Of a stretch of 64,000 nucleotides of DNA, positions 55,130 through 64,000 are shown piece after piece. Both the position numbers and the translations under genes were made by a program. Source of the DNA: Karstenula rhodostoma CBS 690.94 (Eukaryota; Ascomycota; Dothideomycetes; Pleosporales; Didymosphaeriaceae); assembly GCA_010093485.1 (NCBI GenBank), contig MU001498.1, positions 1,689,126 to 1,753,125 on the forward strand, given 5' to 3'. The notes beneath the pieces are model-generated. The model ran no database searches, was not told where the DNA came from, and saw nothing but the letters and a program-made list of their open reading frames with translations. Positions within the stretch are counted from its first letter, which is position 1; the number at the start of each line of letters is the position of its first letter.

Positions 55130-55815
55130 AATCTAAATCGTCACTCACCCGGAACGCCACTGCGCCCCACATCTAAGCTCACTAGCCTCTGCCTCGAGCA
55201 GGACCGACGACAAGTGAGATTATCATGGCCCCTGGCAGCCAGCAATGATCGATATCTAGGCACCAATACTCGGATCCGGCGGATGAAAGCGAATCGCATG
55301 TGGGTGCACTGGACCCACGCCCACCATCGCAGTAGTGATCTACATGCTCGCCCGCACAGCCCTGGAGTTGTGCTCGTCACGTCAAGATGCTCGATGGAAG
55401 CTGCATCTGTCCAGACAATCACCAAATACATTCAAGTGCTAGAAGTACCTCCGGGGTATCTGAGGTTTTCCAGTCTGTGACCCGCGCTACACCAAAGTTA
55501 TCCAGCCCAGGTGCCCAGTATTCACGTGACGCGACTGGAAAGCTCCTGACACCCCAAAGGTATACCGATGCAGCAGCGAACGACTTCTTACCTTCTTTGT
55601 ATAGTATACTGGCGGTATCTCTCACACAGCACTACAGTATATCCAGGTGCCTACATATAGATCACGTGCCCCTATCTAGATCACGTGCCCATGTAGAGGT
55701 CACGTGCATGGTAACCGTGTGAAACCGGGCGAGCTGGCCGGAACCAATGAACTCCATCTGAAGAGGAACCCAAGGAATCAAAAGATGGAGCATACAAATA
55801 CCTACATGCAGCCAC
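55130..55815. other. Intergenic, with CACGTG minisatellite
   Basis: No gene. Contains three CACGTG boxes in a 19-bp tandem repeat (about 55657-55710). Confidence 0.45.
55657..55710. repeat. 19-bp minisatellite with three CACGTG boxes
   Basis: CACGTG occurs at 55663, 55682 and 55701, exactly 19 bp apart, in units close to TAGATCACGTGCCC.. (third unit: AGAGGTCACGTGCATGG). CACGTG is a bHLH-type site. Confidence 0.6.
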
Positions 55816-58728
55816 CTACCCATGTCCCACTTTAGAGTTCCTCCAGCGGCGCACTGCACGATCTAACGGTGCGCGGCCTTCTGAGTCTGTCGCATCAAGA
55901 CGTGCGCCGTGGTCGATCAACAGTTGTACAACACTGACCGAAGACAGAGACACTGCAAGGTGTAGCGGCGTCTGACCTTTCTTGTCCTTAACTTCCAGGT
56001 CGTTGTGCTCATGTACGGATAGGAATAGTCCCTCCATGGCTTCACTTGACGACCTTCGAGCAGCTATGTGGAAGGACGTGCGTCGAAGCCTGTCTTTAAG
56101 ACAACGGTCTGAACCTCGGGAGACAAGAAAGCCGATCATCGTCCTTGGGCCCTCGCGGTAGGCAACGTACAGCGGACTAAGTCTGTCTACCTCGGTTCTC
56201 TTGGTCATTTTCTACCCTCCGTTCGTTGATCCGTTTGTCGCGCTTTGAAGCTTCAAGCAGGAGATTTGCAATATCCACTGGTAGTTCACTATCCATGTGC
56301 GACGTTGCAACCACGTGTAGCGCTGTCCAACCAGCCCCATCACGACAAAAAGGATCAGCATCTTTTCCGAGAAGATACTTGACCACATCGTGGTGGGCGT
56401 GGGCTGTAGCAACAATCAACGGATAGTTGAGTTTTCCACCTTGCTACTTCGCAGAACCATCGCGCCCATGTCATCAGATTCGATTCAGATGCATAGTAAA
56501 GCAGACTAGCTCCGTAACGCATGTCTTCCCGGCTTTTTTGAAAGCGCTTCAGTCTGGATGAGTCGTATATCAGCCTTTCCAGGACGGTATGACAGCTCGC
56601 GTGGTTTTGTGCGGCAGAAGTGGCACGGAAGGCGTAGAAATCCTGATAATAATGCAGCAGAGCCGGTATCTCATCGATAACGCGATACTCTCATAGGCTT
56701 GTTTCATCGTCTGCAAGACCAATTAGAAATAAAGCAGACAAGCGATATGCAAAAGCACGCTCACCTTCCGTAGACTGAGAGGAAGACTCAATTGGACCAA
56801 ACTACTCCACAGATACGCGGTTCCGATGGAACTTCGTGTTTATCTCACTAAGCGAAGTTCGGAAATCCGTCATTCCTACTGCTCTTGTCCCTGACGAGGC
56901 GCTTGCCCCGAAACTTGTCTCACTGGGCGCTTTGAAATTTCGGTCAATAATGCCGTACGATGGCGCCTCTTCTACTTGAGTTCGAATTCTTTGATCCGTT
57001 CCTTCAATGCTATAGTGATCTCATTGTGAGTATGTGGCCCAGAAGAGTCTGGACTGCCAACCTCACGATCATATGGAGCGGTTCGATCCGCTTCCAGAAC
57101 AAGACTCTCCCTTGATCCATATTGGCTGGAAGGCACCATGTCTTCGACGAAACTATAGCTAAGACCCTTAGCGGTTTTTTGCAACCTGTCAGACCCAGCA
57201 GTGTCAAAGTAAAACACTGCAATCACATCTTCCGTTGTGCGTCTGTGTGTTGATAAGTATGACGTGGTGTGTTTGAGTAGTGTAGATTTCCCGGATCCAG
57301 GCTTGTCTTTGATCCAAAGTAGTCCGGAGTCATCGTCACCGTCAAACCAGGACTTTAATGCTTCTAATTCGCTGATCCACTGGCAAGAATTTGCTAAAGG
57401 CTGGCGAATCGCACGTCCTCTTGTATCCATGCAGGGGAAGCATAATGAGAGGATAACGCCTAGCAGAAAGTCAGCGTTACGGTAAGTTGAGGTAGGATAT
57501 CCTATTCTTGGTCTGTTTCTCTTGTTCTTGATTTGTCAGCCTATATTTCGTTTATACGAGGTATATGATCTGACCGTAGTAGTCGTACCAGTTGATGTTG
57601 ACGACCGCGCAGATTAACTTGTATATGCTCTCCAGCTCTGCTCCGACCTTCTGAAACTCAGTCATCCAGATCCTCGAAGCGACACATGCCCATATGGTCT
57701 GCATCAGTTGTTTCTGCGCGCTCTTTTGGGTTGCCGATGAGGGACGAAAGATGAGGCACAACCTGCATGTAGATCTCAATAGCATATTTCGGATGTGAAT
57801 ATTGCTTCTTTTCAAACTCACCTTGTCATTCAAAGGCCCAAGCCTGACTCCAGACAGCGCGCGGCCTTCTTGGAACGTTCTGATCCGGAACTTTTCTCTC
57901 GCCCATAGCCTGATGAAGTTATGGTGGCATCGTTCGAGATCGCCGTTCTCTAAGCCTAACGCATCCAAGAGCGAAGAGTTACTGTCTATGAAGAGTTACT
58001 GTCTATGAAGAGAGCACTTGCAATTTTGCGCCCTTTTTCTCCCCACGCAGCCATGTCCTCACTTCCACGATGTGGTGTGCCCATAAAGACAATGGCAGCA
58101 GTAGACTTGACGATGTCTTGGATATCGAGATCATCTTGATGATCACTAGAAATGGCAAGAGCTTGTTTTCTTAGGTGAGTAGCTGAGTTTAGTGCGATTT
58201 GAGAACCGAAAGACATACCTCTTTGATCATTATTCCACCAAGAGAGTGAGCGATGAAGAACAAAGGACGCCCAACCTGTCTATGGCGGCATAAAGCGGAG
58301 ACGAAATCTTTTCCATGCGAGTACAGATGATTTTGGTTCACTGACTTTCCAAAACGTGTAATGCGCGTATCATACCCATAGACAGAGATCCTCGCCCTAG
58401 CGCAATGTGTAGGAAGTAGTGACTCAGGCGAAAACGTTTGCCTTGGGCCATTCATGTTATGACCCGATTCCTTACCACCCCTAGGTTGCACTGTGGCATC
58501 CTGTCGTCTGCCTCGACCTTTGAGGAGCTTGCGGAATGCGTTCCATGTTCGGGGTGGGTCCTGTCGCTCCTGTTGCTGCGGTTCCAAGTCTTGTGCCCAC
58601 GTACCAAAGGCGTTGCCTTGGAGACCATGTACTAGGATTATACTGCGTATATCAGCGACACTGTAATCAAATTCGATGGGAGGCCAGTCATTGGACGTGT
58701 TCGTAGGAAGGTGTCGGTACGGTAGCAC
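55816..58728 (-). pseudogene. Broken esterase-NACHT-ankyrin NLR gene
   Basis: Fragments follow the order of a fungal NLR on minus. From 58728: a DUF676/lipase-like domain (IILVHGLQGNAFGTWA, FFIAHSLGGIMIKE, MGTPHRGS). From 57453: the linker SLCFPCMDTRGRAI and a NACHT start with P-loop GLLWIKDKPGSGKSTLLK. From 56419: ankyrin repeats (DGAGWTALHVVATS, KKGQTPLHLAVSLSSV). Lesions: a 17-bp tandem duplication at about 57973-58006 creates a stop after FIDSNSS; a frameshift lies near 57650 (RFED to EFQKVG); the NACHT domain ends after about 150 residues at 56972, and the rest, including Walker B, is missing before the ankyrins. The first frame has no ATG. Several intron signals survive. Such proteins act as intracellular sensors, often in non-self recognition or programmed cell death; this copy is probably dead. 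Confidence 0.8.
57973..58006. repeat. 17-bp tandem duplication disrupting the NLR frame
   Basis: The unit GAAGAGTTACTGTCTAT is present twice in a row. Because 17 is not a multiple of three it shifts the minus-strand frame and exposes a TAG. With one unit counted, the frame would continue into SSLLDALGLENG. Confidence 0.8.
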
Positions 58729-60461
58729 GCGCAGACTGCCGAGGACCCAGCCAGCCCAAGACGGCCTAGTTACTTCTTACTCCATCACTGGCTCGGAACC
58801 CTTCGGCGCGTAAACCTCACCGAAGCCGACATCCTTCATGGTAGAAGAAGTCATGTTGAAGGTTCTAGAGGAAGTTGTAGGTGTGTTGCGAAAGCAGTCT
58901 GCTCACTGCATCTCAGAGCCTGAAAAGTCGCGCTTGGCTTTTAGCCTTACCAAATCCGAACACACCTATACGAGCTCCTTGCTTGCTCACCGAATCCTTC
59001 GTCTACTAATATGGGATACCATTTCGTGGTTCATGTTAACAATCAGAAAATCATACAAGCTAAGAAGGAAATCCCAAAGACAAATCGCATATTTATTGTA
59101 CACTAATGCTGCTCAACTGTAGGAGTCATCGAATAACTACAATTCCACTGTGTTCTTGCTTAGAAATTAGAGAGGGTACGGTACGAGGTACCTGTAAGCT
59201 GCGGCGAAGCTTTATATAAGCCGTAATCCGCTTTGGAAGATTCCCTTTATAACATATAGTATAAGGTGTGTTAGCAACCCGAGAGGCGCAAGGGTACCTC
59301 AACACTCCAAACCCCCAATCCACCCACTAGACTCGTAGCGACGATAGGTTGTGTACAGGGTATACCGTCCAGGGCAAGTCCTGCAAAGCCTGCGTCACGA
59401 AGGCATAATGCTTGTGGGTGCTGGCATGGTGGTGCGCAACGTGCACGATTCCCGCCTCAACAGTGCCGTAAGCTAACCTATATCTTTCTGTCGAGCCACA
59501 ACATTCCTGTTGGATGGAAGGTAAGTATTTACCTTTGACGAGGCACTTCAAGAAGCCGCGACTGCCATTCACTGTGCCGTCCTCCCTACGCTCATCAGCG
59601 TAGAAGAACCCGCCCAAACTGCGTCAGCATTACTTTGGAGAGAATATTCCACCCAGTACGCTCAACAGTAGCCTTTGACTTTCAACACTGCATCGAACAG
59701 CATGATTCAACACGCCCTGGCAGCCTTGCCCATTTTGAGGGTCAACCGCACGAGGTTGGACACGACCATCTCATTTAGGGCGTTTCCCGCGTAGATGAAC
59801 ATACCATTTGCTCATAGCTGGTTCAGTGTCTCAACATCCCATAGCCTCTACCAGCTGGGAAAAGACAGAGCTCCAGTACTACATCTACCTACGCCGCGAG
59901 CAGTGCTTAATTCAACCCATATAGTTTGATAAGCGAAGTTAACAGTTCTTAAGTCAGCAAGGTGCGATTCTAGATGGCTAGATACATTCATTAGTAGCAG
60001 GTACCGCTGCGTGCATTGAAACACTTTTCTAAGCACCATTATTCTCGAGTCTGTTGTTCCTACAATAGACAGACCCGAGCAGGGCATTGCGTATCTATTT
60101 CAACTAGGGTCTAACAAACATCAGTTTTTAACAATGTTAGAGGTCGAAGCTGTGGTGCAAATGGCGACTTTCTGGTGCTGCAACAACAGTTGTGATGTGT
60201 CAGCAGCATCTGAGCGAATGCATAGGTAGATGAGAACGTCGCGCGTGCCTTGCGATGAGCAGAGTCGAAACGAAGAAAAAGTTGCACGCACAATCTACAG
60301 CGGGCCATACTATTTCGAACGCTTTTTGGATTTGTGTATCATGACTATCATCACCGTGCGCTTCACGTCAGGTCAGAGCCAGAACCAAGAAAAAGAAAAA
60401 GAAAAAGAGAAACTCTCCAACGCCTGCCATGCACGGAATCGATCGTCAGAGCTGCCCCACT
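58729..60461. other. Intergenic, no gene seen
   Basis: Only short frames without motifs. At about 60383-60408 there is an (AAAAAG)n-like microsatellite close to the LSG1 3' end. Confidence 0.5.
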
Positions 60462-62530
60462 CTACTGATACTCCTCCCTAACCTTCTTCGCCTTCCGCTT
60501 GTTCGCCTTGAAGTGCTTCTTGCTGCTCGTCTGCAGCTCGCTAACATCCACGCCCTTCTCCATCGCCGACACGGCCTTCAATTTCCTGCCGCTCAGCTGC
60601 TTGCCCTGATCGCTGTACTGGTAATGGAAGGGGCGCGATACGTGTCCGGTGCGCCCTGCGCCGAAGAACGTCTTGTCCAGTCGCGAGCCCTTCTCACCTG
60701 TAAGCGGAGCCGCGTCGATGTCGAGGTCTTCGTCCATTTCGGAGGGTTCTTCGGTGTCGACGAGGGAAGAAGCGGCCACGGCGGCGAGACGGCGGCGACG
60801 TTTTTCGGGGAGGTGGTTGATATCGTAGAGTTCGCGGTTGAACTGTTTGGCGTCTGTCGGGGGTTCCGTGGGCGGGGGATGAACGTATAGGAGCTTGCCC
60901 TTCACGTAGTCTTTGAGGATGTAGCGTGCTGCGCGCGACTCGTCTGGCTGTCCCAGGCCCTGCGTCTGGAAACCTCTTGCGATAGCGTAGGCACGAAGGA
61001 CCTCTTCAGAGGTGGGAATACCGGTACCGCCTTCCTCACGCGGTCGCACTTCAATCTTCATTCCGTAGATGGCTTCAAGGAAGGGTTTGGGGACGCGCTG
61101 TGCGACCAAACCTGCTGGCCCAGTGTACTCGCGCAATTGATCAATTGGGAGAACACCTGCACAAACGAGCTCGCCCTTGGTTGTCGCAAAGTTGGGGAAG
61201 ACCAGACCAGGGCAATCGCAGAGGATGACCTGGTCGCTGAGGTGGATGGTCTGGAAGTGCTTCGTCTTACCAGGAGTCGCAGAAACCGAAACCTTCTTTG
61301 CGCCGATGAGGGCGTTGATGGTGGATGACTTTCCGACGTTGGGGTAACCCACGAGGCCGATTTGCGTCTTGCGTGGTGCGCCGTTCGGGCCTGTGTCGAC
61401 ATCTGGCGCGTGTTCAAGGAAGAGAGCCTCAAGTTCGTCGGTTGTCAGGATGCGTATCCGCTCCTCTTCGTCGGACAAAGGAACACTACCGGAGGGGCCT
61501 GGCACAGTTTCCTCGTCGACCCACTTTGCCTCGTCCTCTTGCTTGTCCTGCAGTTCGATCTTTTTGGCCTCTTTTGCAAGATCATCACCTTCGACGTCGA
61601 TTTCCTCCTCGACCTCGTCCTCGTCTACGTAGTCGTCAGAGTCGTCAGAGTTATCAGAATCCTCTTCCTCATCGCTTCGCTCGAGATCATCCCTAGCTGC
61701 GTTCAGCTCCTTGGCCAGCTCAGCAGAGAAGAACTTGTAGTTGATGCCCTTCTCCACGAAGTAATCTGCCCATGCTTTGCGCTGGTCCAAGGTCATCATA
61801 TCTGCCTTGTTGACCAACAACAGGTTGTTCTTCTTTGCATCCACCTCCTTCACGTACGTCTCGAGATCCTCGCTTCGGAACAGCAGGGGATTTCGCGCGT
61901 CCACAATCTGCACAACCAAGTCGGACCTCTCGATGACGCGCCACAGCTGCCTCCAGACCTCGAGATTTCGCTCGAACGGCGTCATGAGCAGATCGTTGTT
62001 TTCCTGCAGCTCGGCCAGCCCTCTTCGCCACTGCAGCAGCGACTCGCGCTCTCTGGTGTCTAGTTGCTGGGGGGTTGTCTTCTCGTCCCAGTGAGGTCTC
62101 CTCGGTACGCTGAGCTTCTCCTTGTTCTCTCTGTGCTTTCGCACCGCGGTGCGCTCTTCGTCTGCAGACAACAGGTAGGGGTTCTTCTGGTCACGGTGGA
62201 TGATTTTGACATTGTTCAGCTTTTCGGCCGTGAAGTCGGTGCCGGCGAGCTCGGCAGTGGAGAGGAACTCGTCGAGGTCGTTCTGTTCCGTCACAGAGCG
62301 CATCTTGACCCACGAGGCCTCCTTCTTGTCGTTGGTGATGTACTGGAGTGCGTTAGCATATCGCCTCAGCGGTACATGCGCATGCTCACCCTCTCTCCAT
62401 TCTGGCCCGTCCGCTCAATACCGCCCTGGAAGTTGCCCTTGCGCATGTCGGCACCCTTGCCCTTGCCGAAGCGGTCGTTCATGAGGCTGTTACCCAGCCC
62501 CACGCTCTTCTTCGACTTTGCGAGCACCAT
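60462..62530 (-). CDS. LSG1: Large-subunit GTPase 1, 60S ribosome biogenesis
   Basis: Two exons, 62530-62390 and 62342-60462, give 673 aa; the intron has donor GTGAGC and acceptor CAG. Lsg1 is the cytoplasmic GTPase that triggers release of Nmd3 from pre-60S subunits. Its GTPase domain is circularly permuted: DARNP (about 195-199) and G4 NKAD (225-228) precede G1 GYPNVGKSS (about 379-387) and G3 DCPG (about 423-426). An acidic insert (DEEEDSDNSDDSDDYVDEDE) separates them. The N-terminus (VLAKSKKSVGLGNSLMNDRF) and basic C-terminus (HFKANKRKAKKVREEY) are family-typical. It is divergent from LTV1, with 265 bp between start codons. Confidence 0.95.
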
Positions 62531-62795
62531 GTTTTCGACTGTTTCTGTATTTCCTGTATGAGTGTGTGTTGGTGTGCTGGTGTGTGGTGGGAGAGAGAGT
62601 GGTGGTCGGCGAAAGCGAAAAGTTGCCCCGCTACCGTCATTCACCCCTCGCTTCGCTAAATTTTGAAAAGAAATGTCGAACCGTCCCGCGTCCGCCGCCC
62701 AACTTTTGTGCTAGCCGCTTCTCGGGCTGTGCCAAAGCCTACCCACGGTAAAACACCCACGACACCTTTTCACACCACACTCCCCTACCGCCAAC
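62531..62795. promoter_or_regulatory. Bidirectional promoter between LSG1 and LTV1
   Basis: 265 bp separate the two ATGs. The half near LSG1 has CACA/TGTG-rich and GAGAGA sequence; the LTV1 side is pyrimidine-rich (CCTTTTCACACCACACTCCCC). No TATA box is visible. Confidence 0.55.
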
Positions 62796-64000
62796 ATGCC
62801 GCGCCGAAGATTTATGTAAGACGCACTGGGTTTTTGATGGTCGCAAGTACCCCACTAACCGGTCCAGCGATAAGAAGGACGCGATTAACTACCGCCTCGT
62901 GCACCGCGCCCAAAACGACCCGCGCATTCACGATGAAAACGCCTCGTCCATGGTCTTTGCGGAAATCGAGGGCAAGAACACGCGCGATAACTCCGAGCCC
63001 GCCGGCAGTTCGCGGGCTTCACAGCACTCGTCCGCCTCACGATGGACGACCGGCACGGGACGAACAGGACGGAGCCAAATCAAATCGCGCGCAGACTTAG
63101 AACCCGAATTCTCTTCCAATGTGCGCAAGAACGAGGGTGAGGCTGCCAGCCACGGCGTTTTCTACGACGACTCGGAGTACGACTACATGCAGCACATGCG
63201 GGACCTGAACAGCGGGAGCGGTGATGCCTACTTCATCGAGGCGAAGGAGCCGAAGAAGAAGGGCAAGCAAAAGATGGACTTGGCAGACGCGCTCCGTGCA
63301 GCCACGCTGGACGATAGACAGAGCGAGGCCGGGATCAGCATGAGCAGCAGCATCAGTCGGGCGGCCAGCGATGTTTTTGGAGAGGACCTTGCGCCCTCCG
63401 AGTTCGTGAGGAAGACGACATATCAGGACCAGCAGAACATCCCAGATGCGATTGCGGGATTCAAGCCCGACATGGACTCGCGACTGCGCGAAGTACTGGA
63501 GGCCCTAGAAGATGAAGCATACGTCGAGGACGAAGAAGACTTCTTCGCCCAGCTGACGCAAGATCCTGCCGAAGTCGGACAATATGAGTGGGAGGATCAA
63601 GATTTCGACGACGGCGACGACACCATGGACCGCTTTCTCGACGAAGAGGACCCAGGGTGGGAGACCGACGACACCATCAAGGCATCTTCACCGAAGCCGA
63701 AGAAGGAGAAAGAACCCGTGGAACCCACTGACCCAGCAACCCTGCCCGCACCAGACGAGGCCCCCGCCCCCGCTGAAGAAGGCCAAATGGACTACATGGA
63801 GGAGTTCAAGAAGTTCAAGAGCGACGCCAAGGCCGGCAAAGCACCCAAGCCCGCTGCCCCCTCGGACATGCAATCTTCAATCATGACCGGCGCCTCGGCG
63901 CTCACGGCCGGCGGCCGCAAGAAGAAGCGAAAGGGCGCCCTTACGTCGACGTCCAACTACAGCATGACGTCGTCGGCGCTGCACCGGACCGAGGGTCTGA
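62796..64000 (+). CDS. LTV1: LTV1, 40S ribosome biogenesis/export factor (3' end outside window)
   Basis: Exon 1 62796-62815 (MPRRRF plus two bases) and exon 2 from 62868, open to the window edge; the intron has donor GTAAGA, branch ACTAAC and acceptor CAG. The junction reads MPRRRFIDKKDAINYRLVHR, the diagnostic start of Ltv1. Further landmarks: AQNDPRIHDENASSMVF; DDSEYDYMQHMRDL (with the acidic segment before it); LPSEFV-like APSEFVRKTTYQDQQNIPDA; and the acidic central part DPGWETDDT. Ltv1 assembles with Enp1 and Rps3 on the 40S beak and is released by casein-kinase phosphorylation. About 390 codons are visible; the C-terminus is missing. Confidence 0.92.

Noticed and set aside
61362..62063. 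233-codon plus-strand frame
   Set aside because: Hydrophobic antisense shadow of the LSG1 coding region.

Overview
The window reads as nuclear DNA of a filamentous ascomycete (Pezizomycotina). Introns are short (about 43-80 nt, a few of 160-205 nt) with GTANGT-type donors and CTAAC/CTAAT-type branch sites. The gene set is typical of moulds: Pth11-like 7-TM receptor, hybrid histidine kinase, bZIP, PL1 and PL4 pectin lyases, F-box proteins and a NACHT-ankyrin NLR relic. A plant-associated or plant-debris lifestyle, perhaps a Dothideomycete, is an inference from content only.

Layout. 1-7.7 kb has no intact gene; the minus strand holds decayed fragments, including a Cdc42 GTPase relic and an RRM splicing-factor relic that keeps its intron. 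7.8-11.1 kb holds two small lineage-specific-looking genes (Cys-rich protein; small membrane protein) and two copies of a structured, probably Pol III-transcribed RNA element. 11.2-15.1 kb contains duplicated, broken F-box sequence and a disordered-protein gene with a frameshift and a stop. 16.4-20.5 kb: an unknown protein, an alcohol O-acetyltransferase and an unknown protein. 22.2-30.9 kb is a pectin-related neighbourhood: PL4 rhamnogalacturonan lyase, 7-TM receptor, PL1 pectate lyase and a secreted beta-propeller. A 601-bp inverted-repeat element follows at 31.25-31.85 kb. 32.2-38.0 kb: bZIP factor, peroxin PEX3 and a GT8 glycosyltransferase, all on plus. 39.1-43.8 kb: a coiled-coil protein and an F-box/LRR-like protein on minus. 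46.0-54.9 kb: beta-carbonic anhydrase, F-box protein, alpha/beta-hydrolase and a large hybrid histidine kinase. 55.8-58.7 kb: a broken esterase-NACHT-ankyrin gene. 60.5-64.0 kb: a divergent ribosome-biogenesis pair, LSG1 (60S) and LTV1 (40S, cut by the window end).

The most unusual signal is the pair of RNA elements at 7780-7972 and 10849-11071. Each has a TATA box about 25-30 bp upstream of a perfect hairpin; the two stems differ in sequence and length but are fully paired and carry the same loop. A-box and B-box-like motifs, a shared 3' block and T-runs follow. Exon coordinates were derived by hand from splice signals and reading phase; functions rest on recognised motifs, not on any database search.
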